Source: Ovis canadensis
Lineage: Eukaryota > Chordata > Mammalia > Artiodactyla > Bovidae
Direction: 5' to 3'
Assembly (NCBI RefSeq): GCF_042477335.2
Contig: NC_091247.1
Span: 10,777,501 to 10,841,500 of the forward strand
Length of the DNA stretch: 64,000 nt
This document shows, one piece after another, positions 22,968-38,600 of this stretch; positions within the stretch are counted from its first letter, which is position 1; each line of letters starts with the position of its first letter. The position numbers were made by a program, and so were the translations under genes. The notes beneath the pieces were generated by a model, which saw nothing but the letters and a program-made list of their open reading frames with translations, was not told the DNA's origin and made no database searches.

Positions 22968-22986
22968 CCAATCCGAGGCCTCCACG
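22968..22986 (+). promoter_or_regulatory. Perfect ER stress response element (ERSE)
   Basis: CCAATCCGAGGCCTCCACG fits CCAAT-N9-CCACG exactly. It lies 18 nt upstream of the TATA box. Confidence 0.93.
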
Positions 22987-23003
22987 ACGGGGCTGGGGGA
23001 GGG

Positions 23004-23010
23004 TATATAA
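23004..23010 (+). promoter_or_regulatory. TATA box of HSPA5
   Basis: TATATAA, preceded by GGG; it fixes the start of transcription about 25-30 nt downstream. Confidence 0.9.
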
Positions 23011-23034
23011 GCGGAGTAGGCGACGGCGCGGTCG

Positions 23035-26971
<3,937 letters not shown>

Positions 26972-27320
26972 ACACTGCTCAGCTAGTGCTGTAATATTGT
27001 AAATACTGGACTCAGGAACTTTCGCTAGGAGAAAATTAAGAGAACTTAAGTCTCGAATGTAATTGGAATCTTCACCTTGGAGTGGAGTTGAAAATGCTAT
27101 AGCCCAAGTGGCTGTTTACTGCTTTTCATTAGCAGTTGCTCACATGTCTTGGGGTGGGGGGCAAGGAAGAATTGGCTGTCATCGAAAGTGGGTTAAAAAA
27201 AGCTGGGTTAGGCGTGTGTTCACCTTGAAAATGTTCTATTTAACAATTGGGTCATGTGTATCTGGTGTAGGAACTTTTTTCTACCATAAGTGACACCAAT
27301 AAATGTTTGTTATTTACGCT
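26972..27320 (+). other. HSPA5: HSPA5 3' UTR
   Basis: About 350 nt following the stop, ending shortly after the only strong AATAAA. The cleavage position is inferred. Confidence 0.85.
27298..27303 (+). terminator. HSPA5: HSPA5 poly(A) signal
   Basis: AATAAA followed by GTTTGTTATTT, a U/GU-rich downstream element. Confidence 0.9.
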
Positions 27321-28560
27321 GGTCTAATTTTTGTGATAAAGCTTCTAATTAGGTTAGTCATTTAAGGTTAGACTCTCATGTGTTGGGAGTGTTCAGGGCT
27401 TTGAGGTAAGGAAACATTTCTTTAAATATTCAGTCATTTTGGGAAACCTGCCTAACCTAATCTAAGAAAAGGGGTGGGAGTTTGTTTCATCCATATGCTT
27501 AACTAGGCAAGGACCATTTCAAGAGCGGAGTTTTCTTGAGCATAGTTGAAACTTCCTGCTTCCCCTTACCTTTCAAAAGCTTACAGTGGCCTTCTATTTA
27601 CTCAACAACTGCTTGGATTCACTTGAGATTTGATAAGTGATGAATCACTGATAATTTTACACACTTAGATTCAATTCCTAATTTTAAGATGTGAAGGTAT
27701 ATTTTTGAATCAACCATGTCAATCTCTACCTCTGGTACAAGAGTGAGAACAATTTAAGTATGATAACAAAGGGCAGGCTGTCGTGCTAACATGAAATACA
27801 GTTCAGTCCAAAGATGGACATTTTATACATGGGGCAACCAGCTGCAAGGTTCATTTGTGGAACAGACCTGATGTGTGATTTACTCTGAGGCCTGGACCTC
27901 TGTTGTGTTGCCCAAAGCATCTGGACAGGAGGTCCTTTCAGATCAGTTTCCATACAATCATTTAAAATGACCTGAAGTAGCGTGTGCAGAAGGGTAAGGG
28001 TAGGTGGGGAGAGACAAAGGCCAATCTTTGCCCCTGTCCCCAGTGGCTCGCTCTCTCCATACCAAAAGTCCACAGTACTCCTCTTTCTGAGGAGCTACTA
28101 ATATTAAAAACAACTCCCTGGACTTCCCTGGTGGTTGGTGGCTAAGACTCCATGCTTCCAATGAAGGAATCCTTGCTCAGGGAACTAGATCCCACATGCT
28201 ACAACTAAAGATCCTGCATGCTGCAACTAAGACTTGGTAGACTCAAAACACCAGCTTGGGAATGTCCACTCACTTATTTCTACAACTTTTGTTCTATCTT
28301 GCAATTAGGATATCTGCAACATTTTTGTGATTAGTATTCATAACCAGCCAGTTAGTTACCTGGATGTACTGCTGATAAAAACCCCTTTATCAGAGGTTTT
28401 TGCCCTGCTTGGGCTATCCAGTTCATCTCTTCACCTACCACAGTAGGTAAGAGCCAAAGGGATACATACATAGTGCAGACAATTTTGGAGGTATGAAAAC
28501 AACTGTTTCACTGAACTTTTCTGAAAGTAATTGACATTTAAAAGCAGTGAAAACATGGGT
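27321..28560. other. Intergenic spacer between convergent HSPA5 and RABEPK
   Basis: About 1.25 kb. One CHR-2 SINE is present at 28120-28245. The rest shows no further exon or poly(A) site that I would defend. Confidence 0.6.
28120..28245 (+). mobile_element. CHR-2-type SINE
   Basis: 'tggacttccctggtggttgg', 'aactagatcccacatgctac' and 'gcatgctgcaactaagac'. Confidence 0.8.
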
Positions 28561-28566
28561 TTTATT
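28561..28566 (-). terminator. RABEPK: RABEPK poly(A) signal overlapping the stop codon
   Basis: On the minus strand the text GATTAATAAAACCC contains the stop TAA (28567-28565) and AATAAA (28566-28561), which share two bases. It is the only canonical signal right after the stop, so the 3' UTR would be only about 15-30 nt. Confidence 0.7.
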
Positions 28567-28857
28567 AATCAACTGCAGTCACAATACAATCATCATAGAT
28601 TTCCCCTTCTGTATTCATTCCACCGAACACAAAACAGAGCAGTGTGTCAGCCTGGCTTTCTTCATGTGAGTCACCACCTTGAGTCACTCCTTTCTCAGTG
28701 GAATCCCCTTTCTCAGCATCACAGTTTACAGTGGCAGAATTTGAATCTTCTTTCTCAGAAGTACACGTCCCGGGCCACGGAATGATACACATGGAATGGT
28801 CCAACCGTCCAGCAGGTGGAGAATTATCAAATTTAAGCAAGGTCCAATGCTGCCTTT
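28565..28857 (-). CDS. RABEPK: RABEPK exon 8 (terminal)
   Basis: Residues 276-372. The acceptor AAAATAG|AAAGG follows a long pyrimidine tract. It includes an acidic/serine insertion ([13 protein letters not shown] onward) and ends [11 protein letters not shown] then TAA. Confidence 0.95.
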
Positions 28858-29626
28858 CTATTTTCGGGGAGAAAAAAAAAGTCTGTTAAAAAATTTCCAA
28901 AAATGTTCAGTGATGTGTGCTATATCACTTGAGCCCTAAAAGAAACAGGAAAAGTGGGGGGCGGGGGGACCCTAATGGTACTCTTACTGCTTTGATGATG
29001 TCATTCCCTGAAAGTCTTATTCCTGAAAGTTTTTATTCCTTTTACTCCTTTGGCCTTAGATGTGGAGTGGCCAAATTGAAAGACCAAAGCATTGTGATAG
29101 TTTCAAAGAAGGGTGATACTTGTTTAAAGACCCACAGTGAACATCTGCTCACCTATGTGATACTGGTACATTGTATTCAGGGCTCCTGTGGGAGTCATTC
29201 CTCCGAAGACATACAGGTGTTTCCCCACAGCCACAGCTGAGTGGGCAGCACAGCCTGTGGGAGCTGCCCCAGTGGGCCTTAGCTTCTGCCACTTCATGTC
29301 ACCTGCCAAGAGATGGAAAGTGGGCAAAACCTGGCCTAGACAATGGTTTCAGACTGAACCTGTCAGATATCTGCAGTTTGCAAACCAATCCCTGAACTTC
29401 ACTCACTAAAGAGTTCTCAAGATAATAGAGCAAGGTTTGGCGTGCACAAAAATTACTTGGGGCGGAGGGGGGAGCTTGAAATTCTGTCTGGATAGTCCAG
29501 AGAGGGAGGGAGGGGGCTCAGTCATCTATAGTTGTAACAAGCATCCCAGGTGATTCTGATGCAGGTGGTCTTCGGAGCACACTGAGGAATGTGATCTAGG
29601 AGCCCAGGAGCAGGTAGGGGGTGTGC

Positions 29627-29657
<31 letters not shown>

Positions 29658-32600
29658 TGCGTGCACACAAGTGCACACACATGCATGTCTAAAACTAACA
29701 GTTACTTTGCAACTTTGTGAGTGCTGACTAGACACCAAAAATCTGGTTTGCTTTATTATCATAGCTGCATAAAATTGCTACTACTCACTTCTGCCTACTT
29801 TCTTTCTTCTTGCAGATGAAGAAACAGGATTAGAGAGGGGAAGAAGTCCCACAGCTAGCAGGTGAAACAGCTGGAACTGCACTCAGGTCTGACTCCCAGA
29901 TCTGTGTTCTCTACGCTGTAACGTGCTGCCTCCGCACCTACTTCCTACCTATTTCTGCAGATAGTTGCAACTTTTCAGACAAACATTTAAAGGAGGCAGG
30001 ACCTCACCGGATTTTAGGTTTTAGAGAATAACCTGGGTAGGAAAGGAGGAAAAACAGCTAGGAAATAGTTCCTCCTACAAGAGAAAAGGACTTTCTTTTT
30101 TTTAAAATAAGCATTAAAACCCTGTTTGCCTGCCTGCAAGGAATGCTCCTGTGAAGATATTTTCCATCTGTCAGTTCAAGGCAGGGGTCCAGCAACTAGG
30201 TTGGAAGGGAGAATCACTGAGTCCAGCCAAATATCCTTGCCAACGTGGGAATCCCAGCCAGTGTCAGCCAGCCTCCAATGTCACCAAATCAGAGAACTCA
30301 CTGTTTGGCAAGGTAGCCTGATACTTGCACAGCAGTTCTCATGCCTTCTGCCCATGGTTCCAATTCCTGTAGTCTGGAGCAATGCAGAATATGTTCATTT
30401 GTTTTTTTGTCCACTTTTTCTTTATTTTTGGTTGCACTGTGTGGCAGGTAGGATCTTAGTCCTCCAGCAAGGGGTCATACCTATGCCCCCTGCAGTGAAA
30501 GCATGAAGTCTTAACCACTGGACCACCAGGGAAGTCCCTATCTGTCCACTCTTAACAGATATACGCTGGGCTGGAAGAAGCACAAGCTGGAATCAAGATT
30601 GCCGGGAGAAATATCAATAACCTCAGATATGCAGATGACACCACCCTTATGGCAGAAAGTGAAGAGGAACTAAAAAGCCTCTTGATGAAAGTGAAAGAGG
30701 AGAGTGAAAAAGTTCGCTTAAAGCTCAACATTCAGAAAATGAAGATCATGGTATCCCATCCCATCACTTCATGGGAAATAGATGGGGAAAGAGTGGAAAC
30801 AGTGTCAGACTTTATATTTTTGGGCTCCAAAATCACTATAGACGGTGACTGCAGCCATGAAATTAAAAGACGCTTACTCCTTGGAAGGAAAGTTATGACC
30901 GACCTAGACAGCATATTCAAAAGCAGACACATTACACTGCCAACAAAGGTCCGTCTAGTCAAGGCTATGGTTTTTCCTGTGGTCATGTATGGATGTGAGA
31001 GTTGGACTGTGAAGAAAGCTGAGTGACAAAGAATTGATGCTTTCGAACTGTGGTGTTGGAGAAAACTCTTGAGAGTCCCTTGGACTGCAAGGAGATCCAA
31101 CTAGTCCATTCTAAAGGAGATCAGCCCTGGGATTTCTTTGGAGGGAATGATGCTAAAGCTGAAACTCCAGTACTTTGGCCACCTCATGCGAAGAGTTGAC
31201 TCATTGGAAAAGACTCTGATGCTGGGAGGGATTGGGGGCAGGAGGAGAAGGGGACGACAGAGGATGAGATGGCTGGATGGCATCACTGACTCTATGGATA
31301 TGAGTTTGGGTAAACTCCGGGAGTTGGTGATGGACAGGGAGGCCTGGTGTGCTGTGATTCATGGGGTCGCAAAGAATCGGACATGACTGAGTGACTGAAC
31401 TGAACTGAACTGAACAGATATACACTCATCATCTGCGACCCACCAGACATTGTACTCAGTGATGGAAATACACTAAGGGAAAAAGAGACAAAGTCCTTGC
31501 CCTAAGGGACCTCAGAGTCTGGAAGAACGATCCCAAAAGTGTCCAGGCTCTTGGGACTTTTTTGGGGTCATTCAAATGCTTAAAGACAATACTCATGTTT
31601 ATCCCTAACTTTCCTTTTCTCATCATTTTTTTAACAATTTAGCATGACAGTTCTGATTGTCTACCTCCAGACACACTCTAAAAGTTATCCAGAGAATTAA
31701 AGGCTACAACAGAAATCCAGTCCTTCAGGAAGCACAAGACACAATGAATTTTAATGAAAGAGCAGGGTTGTTGGAAGGATCAGAAAGAATTAATGGATAG
31801 GTTTTGGGTTGGCCAGAAAATTCATGATGAATTTTCTGTAAGATCTTACAGAAAAACTTGGAGAGACTTTCTGGCCAACCCAATACATGGCAAACACTTA
31901 GGAGAGACGTGCTTTTATTATTATTATTATTATTCAGGTCACATTTGAGAGAATCTAGCAAAGATTCTACTGGCTGCTTGAGAGCAAGGCTCTAGTCAAA
32001 GTATATTTCATTAACTTTTAAGCAGACAAGCAAGCCCCCATGCCCTCTACCCTACTTACTGATATCAATGCAATGGAGATCATCATAGAAATTGTCCCCT
32101 GCCAAGCCTCCATGGATGAAGAGCTTTGTCCCTGCTGCCACCATCACGTGACCATGTCGGGGGGATGGAGGTTTTCCCTGTGTCTTTGGTTGTGACCAGG
32201 TCAGGGTGTCTGGAAAAACAAATCCCATGACATCAGGTGACAAAGGTATGAAGCAAAAATGTGAGGACTATACCTAAGTCTCACCTCCCAGCAAGTGGAG
32301 ATGCGCTGAACAGAGAGGGGCCTGGGGGTTATTCACTGCAACTTGCCAGCCCAACCCAGGCCTCCCTCCATCCATAACCTTTACAGCCTTTGCTGGTGCA
32401 TGTCCAGGACTGGAGAATTCACTACCTAATATGCTTACCCCTTCCACTGGGCATTAAGGAACCACTTTGTGTTTTGAATTTAAAAAATACCTCCCTTAAG
32501 TTTCTTTAACCTAGAACTCCCCCAAAATTAAAAAGAATGAGCTTCCTTCTGGGACAGGCCTTCAGAGTATTCTCTTTTTCAAAACACTATCCTTAATTGA

Positions 32601-35600
32601 TTTGCTGGAAGAGTCGGGGGGAAAAAATCGACTACTTTTAAAGTTAGCAGGGCCTCCTGAAGTGGTTGTATAGGATAATGATTAGAATATAGGATTTGGA
32701 GTTAAAACTGGGTTATTTCACTGAATAATTACGTGGCCTTGCACGTGTTAATTTTCTAAGCTTCTGTTAGTGCAGGTATAAAATGAAGAGAAAGAGAATA
32801 CCTGGTAATACCTACCTCTCAGGGTTGAAGTGTGGATTAAATGATGATGTATGTAAAGCACAGGTGCAAAGAAAGTACTCAGTACATGAGAGTTATTAAT
32901 ATGAGTATGATCCATTAGGATCTATTAAGAGCAGATATGTTCTACCTGTTGATAACCCTTCATATCTTCAAAGTTGTACATGTATAGAATTGAGGAAAAT
33001 CAATCACTTCAACATACCAGAAAAGTCTTAAAGGAGTGCTACAAAAATTATCTTAGACAAAAGCCTGACAGACAATTTATCTCTGAATTACCATTTGCGA
33101 CATGCCTGAAGGTTGTCCACAGAGCCCTCAGTGTTCCAAGAAATACAATTTGAAATAACCTGAGAAAGTTGATGCATATGCATACTTAAGTGGTAAGTAT
33201 GTTTACCACAGTATTGTTTATATTAATAATAGGGGAGAACCAGAAATAGCCCCTAAGTCCATTAACAGGTGAATGAGTGAGTTATTGCTACAGTTAGAAT
33301 ATTATGTACTCATTAAAAACACTGAGAAAACTTTGTGATTACTGGGGAAATGCTTAAGTGAAAAATACAAGACACAATAGCACATCTAGAATTATCTCTA
33401 CTATTTTTTAAAAAAGGGTCATAATTGCACTGAAATTTTAACAATTTTGAGGTTACAGAATTATATATATATACCCACACACACATATATGTAGGCACAT
33501 ATATGTGCACATATATTTTTTCTCTCACAGTTTTATGTATTCAAAGCCAATATTTTTTAAAAACTGCTTTAAAAGAATCAGAGTCCTGGGGAGGGAGGTG
33601 GGGGGGGGGTTCATGTTTGGGAATGCATGTACACCCGTGGTGGATTCATGTCAATGTATGGCAAACCCAATATAAATTTAAAAATAAAAGAAAAAAAATA
33701 AATAAAAGAATCAGAGTCCATTTTTTCTGGAAAAATTCATACCATGACATGTATTAATTTTTAATCTAAACTTTAAGTTTTCAATTTTGCTTGTTGCCTT
33801 TTTTCAAAAAAGGTTTAAAAACACAGGAAAATTATTTTTGTTACATGATATTTGTAAAGCATTATTCATAAATGCACACTACTAAAAGAAAGAAATGTAA
33901 ATAAACGCTACTTAGACAAAAGATTGGCAAGAGGTCTTACAATATTAAATATTCATCCCATTTTGACCCAGTGATTCCACTCCTCAGCATCTATTCCACA
34001 TTAAATGTTGTGTGTGCTGTGCTAAGTCACTTCAGTCATATTTAACTCTTTGCAACCCTATGGACAGTAGCCCGCCAGGCTTCTCTGTCCATGGGATTTT
34101 TCAGGCATGAATACTGGACTGGATTACCATGCCCTCCTTTAGGGGATTCTCCTGACCCAGGGATCGGACCTGCATCTCTTGCATCTCCTGCATTGCCAGG
34201 CATGTTCTCAACCATTAGCATCACCTGGGAAGCCCTAAACATTGTAACACGTACATAAATTAATGTATATATTCACTGTAACACTGTCAGCAAAAAGTCA
34301 ATCTATAGGAAAATGACGGAATGAATAAAGGATGCCCACAGAAAGATATGCTTTGCAAGGAAATTGTTGGCTTAGGAGAGATCTATGATGTGTGATTAAA
34401 TGAAGAAATAATACAGTGAAAATTTATTAGGTGTTTCCTATGTGTAATGGCAACCCACTCCAGTGTTCTTGCCTGGAGAATCCCAGGGACGGGGGAGCCT
34501 GGTGGGCTGCCGTCTATGGGGTTACACAGAGTTGGACACGACTGAAGCGACTTAGTAGTAGTAGTATGTGTCAGAACTGCTATACACTGTATCACATTAT
34601 CATTTAATCTTTCCAATTCTTTGTGTTAGGCACTATTACCATCTCCATTTCATGGCAAACAAAGGCCTAGAAAGATTAAGAAATTAGTCTAAAGTGATAC
34701 AGAAAGTAGATGTCAGATCTGGTTCCAAGTCCACTTCCTGTGGCTTCAAAGTTTACCCTTTCAACTAAGATCTACCCTTGCATGGATGTGTTTAGTCGCT
34801 CAGTTGTGTTTGACTCTTTGTGACCCCGTGGACTATATAGCCTGCCAGGCTCCTCTGTCCATTGGATTCTCCAGGCAAGAATACTGGAGTGGGTTGCCAT
34901 TTCTTTCTCCAGGGGATCTTCCTGACCCAGGAATCAAACCCAAGTCTCCTGCATTGCAGGTGGATTCTTTACCACTGAGCCATCAGGGAAGCCCCCAATA
35001 TCTACCCTTAGGCCCACAAAACTAAAAAGCAGAACAGTATTTATAATTAGTATTTTCACGTGTGTGTTTTAAGTTTTCATATAATTTCAAAGTCCATAGA
35101 AAATTCATAGGTGTTCACATATACATGTCCATATGATTTATAAATGCACAGAAAAATCTGGAAGTTAGACTATTAGGAATAGCTAACAGTATTTACCTCT
35201 GTCTGGACAGTGGGAAGAAAAGGCCTAAGCAGAAACTTTTTTCTTTTTTGCTTGATAAACTATATTGTCTACATTTTAAAAATTGATCAGTTACTCCTCT
35301 TTAAATGCAATTTTAGCTATGGGTAGAAGATATCAGCTAAGAGATATACTGAAGAAGTCTAGAATTGAGACCCACAGCCAGGTTGTCATTTTCTAATCTG
35401 TTTCCTGCATCAGGTAAGCTGCAGACCAGGGGCAGCCCTGACCAAGTAAGAGGTGGCCACAGGGATCTCCCACCCCATTCATACTTGCATCAAACACATG
35501 AAGCTGCACATCCTGCACGGGCTGGGCACCTCTCTCTCCGCCCCCAAAGACATACAGCTGGTCTCCAATGGCTGCCGATGATGTGTGGAATGTTCTTGGG

Positions 35601-38600
35601 GATGGCGGTGGGCCGGTCACCTCTGGGGTAGTCCAAGTCCTGGTATCTGGTCCAGAGAGAAGGTAGGCATCTAAATCCCCAGGCTGAGGGCCTCAGACAT
35701 TGACTCTGAGGCTGGGTAGGGTCACTTGGCAAACCCCAATCCCCAAGAGGGACAGGGTAGGTCTAGGCAGGGATCTCCTGCCATCAAATTCAAGGAGGGG
35801 TAGGGGACAATAATCAGAATGTGTCCAGATAGACCCAAATTCCCACGAGTGAAAAGCCACAGGTACAATTAAGAAGGAGGACAATTTGTTTTTGGAAGCA
35901 TTAAACATCCTTTCTGCACCCTATTCCCCTTTGCTGACTATCCTGCCCTGTGCTCACCCAGAGGAGCCCAACATTGAGCAAACTCATTCCCAAGTTTCTC
36001 AGGATATGCGGCCATTAAAAAAAGTGCACAATATCATTACAGTCTTAGTAGCAGTAGTAGTAGTTGTAGTAGTAGTAATTGTCCCTACTAAACACTGTGT
36101 GCCAAATAAATATTTCTTCCCTCATTTTACAGATAAGGAATTGAAGCAGAGATAGATTAGGTCACTTATTTAAGATGCCATGACCAGTAAATGGCTGAGT
36201 TGGGATTCAAATTCCATTTCAACATCAGTTCAGTTTAGTTCAGTCGCTCAGTCATGTCCAACTCTTTGCGACCCATGAACCGCAGCACGCCGGGTCTCCC
36301 TGTCCATCACCATCTCCCGGAGTTCACCCAGACTCACGTCCATCGAGTCAGTGATGCCATCCAGCCATCTCATCCTCTGTCGTCCCCTTCTCCTCCTGCC
36401 CTCAATCCCTCCCAGCATCAGAGTCTTTTCCAGTAGGTCAACTCTTCGCATGAGGTGGCCAAAGTACTGGAGTTTCAGCTTTAGCATCATTCCCTCCAAA
36501 GAAATCCCAGGGTTGATCTCCTTCAGAATGGACTGGTTGGATCTCCTTGCAGTCCAAAGGACTCTCAAGAGTCTTCTCCAACACCACAGTTCAAAAGCAT
36601 CAATTCTTTGTCACTCAGCTTTCTTCACAGTCCAACTCTCACATCCATACATGACCACTGGAAAAACCATAGTCTTGACTAGATGGACCTTAATTGGCAA
36701 AGTAATGTCTCTGCTTTTGAATATGCTATCTAGGTTGGTCATAACTTTTCTTCCAAGGAGTAAGCGTCTTTTAATTTCATGGCTGCAGTCACCATCTGCA
36801 GTGATTTTGGAGCCCCCCAAAATAAAGTCTGACACTGTTTCCACTCTTTCCCCATCTATTTCCCATGAAGTGATGGGACCAGATGCCATGATCTTTGTTT
36901 TCTGAATGTTGAGCTTTAAGTCAACTTTTTTATCCTCCTCTTTCACTTTCATCAAGAGGCTTTTTAGTTCCTCTTCACTTTCTGCCATAAGGGTGGTGTC
37001 ATCTGCATATCTGAGGTTATTGATATTTCTCCCAGCAATCTTGATTCCAGCTTGTGCTTCTTCCAGTCCAGCGTTTCTCATGATGTACTCTGCATATAAG
37101 TTAAATAAGCAGGGTGACGATATATAGCCTTGACATACTCCTTTTCCTATTTGGAACCAGTCTGTTGTTCCATGTCCAGTTCTAACTGTTGCTTCCTGAC
37201 CTGCATATAGGTTTCTCAAGAGGCAGGTCAGGTGCTCTGGTATTCCCATCTCTTTCAGAATTTTCCACAGTTGATTGTGATCCACACAGTCAAAGGCTTT
37301 GGCATAGTCAATAAAGCAGAAACAGATGTTTTTCTGGAACTCTCTTGCTTTTTCGATGATCCAGAGGATGTTGGCAATTTGATCTCTGGTTCCTCTGCCT
37401 TTACTAAAACCAGCTTGAACATCTGGAAGTTCATGGTTCATGTATTGCTGAAGCCTGGTTTGGAGAATTTTGAGCATTACTTTACTAGCATGTGAGATGA
37501 GTGCAATTGTGCGGTAGTTTGAGCATTCTTTGGCATTGCCTTTCTTTGGGATTGGAATGAAAACTGACCTTTTCTAGTCCTGTGGCCACTGCTGAGTTTT
37601 CCAAATTTGCTGGCATGTTGAGTGCAGCACTTTCACAGCATCATCTTTCAGGATTTGAAATAGCTCAACTGGAATTCCATCACCTCCACTAGCTTTGTTC
37701 GTAGTGATGCTTTCTAAGGCCTTCACACTGACTTCACATTCCAGGATGTCTGGCTCTAGGTGAGTGATCACACCATCGTGATTATCTTCAAGGTCTATGT
37801 ATATTCCATTCTTCTGACGTGAGAATGAAGTTCTACCACCTGGGTGGGTGAACAGACGCTCATTTTTTTTCAAAAGGAAGCACACATTTTACAGAAACAC
37901 AAGCAGTAACTGAGCACCTTCCATGGGCAGAATCATTGCCCTGAGCACCCCACCATCTCCATTATCCTCAGGCAATCCTGGGAGCAGGTGGAAAGCATCC
38001 CCACTTGGCAGATGAGGGAACTGAAGCTCAGAAAGTTTAAGTCCTTTCCCCCAGGTCACAGTGTTGATGAGCAGTAGGGCAGAGCTCTGAACACAGATCT
38101 GTCAAAACTCCTACAGTCATTCCACTACTTCTTTCTTCCTTCCTTCCTTCCTTTCTGCCATGCTGCATGCCTTGTGGGATTTTAGTTCCCCAACCAAGGA
38201 TTAAACCCGGGCCCACGGCAGTGAAAACTCCAAGTCTTAACCACTGAACCGTCAGGGAATTCCCAGGAATTCTATCTTGACTGGGAAATTCTGTGTCTTG
38301 TGTAAAGGTCTTCATTCAATATACAAAGTGGTGCATGAAGCATTTGTAGTATATGTGGGACTCAAAGCATGAACCTGGAGACCAAACAAGTCTCAGCCTA
38401 TATCCAAAGGATAATGGGGACTTCCCTGATAGTCCAGTGATTAAGACTCCTGGCTTCCACTGCAGGTATCTTGGGTTTGATCCTTGGTTGGTGAACTAAT
38501 ATCTGACAAACTTCATAGCCAAAAAACACAAACAACAAAAACCAAAAAACTGAAATAACAAAGCATAATGTAATTGCCTCTATAGCTACAGATCTTGGGG

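Larger units (their letters stand above)
22819..23034 (+). promoter_or_regulatory. HSPA5: HSPA5 promoter
   Basis: From distal to proximal: inverted CCAAT (ATTGG, 22819-22823), CCAAT (22847-22851), CRE-like TGACGT (22876-22881), an ERSE-like site (22935-22954), a perfect ERSE (22968-22986) and a TATA box (23004-23010), which puts transcription start near 23030-23035. Known GRP78/BiP promoters have the same plan: NF-Y binds CCAAT and ATF6 (or XBP1) binds the CCACG half during ER stress, while ATF4/CREB-type factors use the CRE. Strong stress induction by the unfolded protein response is therefore expected. The CpG-rich region extends through exon 1. Confidence 0.93.

Noticed and set aside
28849-28857. 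RABEPK exon 8 starting at 28849 (GGCAG|CATTGG)
   Set aside because: This acceptor would break the frame after exon 7. The upstream ATAG|AAAGG acceptor restores it and has the better pyrimidine tract.
36046-36078. Tandem repeats as CRISPR-like array
   Set aside because: Simple trinucleotide microsatellite; the host is a mammal and there are no spacers.
36351-36905. 184-codon plus-strand frame
   Set aside because: Antisense of the BovB reverse transcriptase; the same antisense text recurs at 15861-16238 and 30732-31100.
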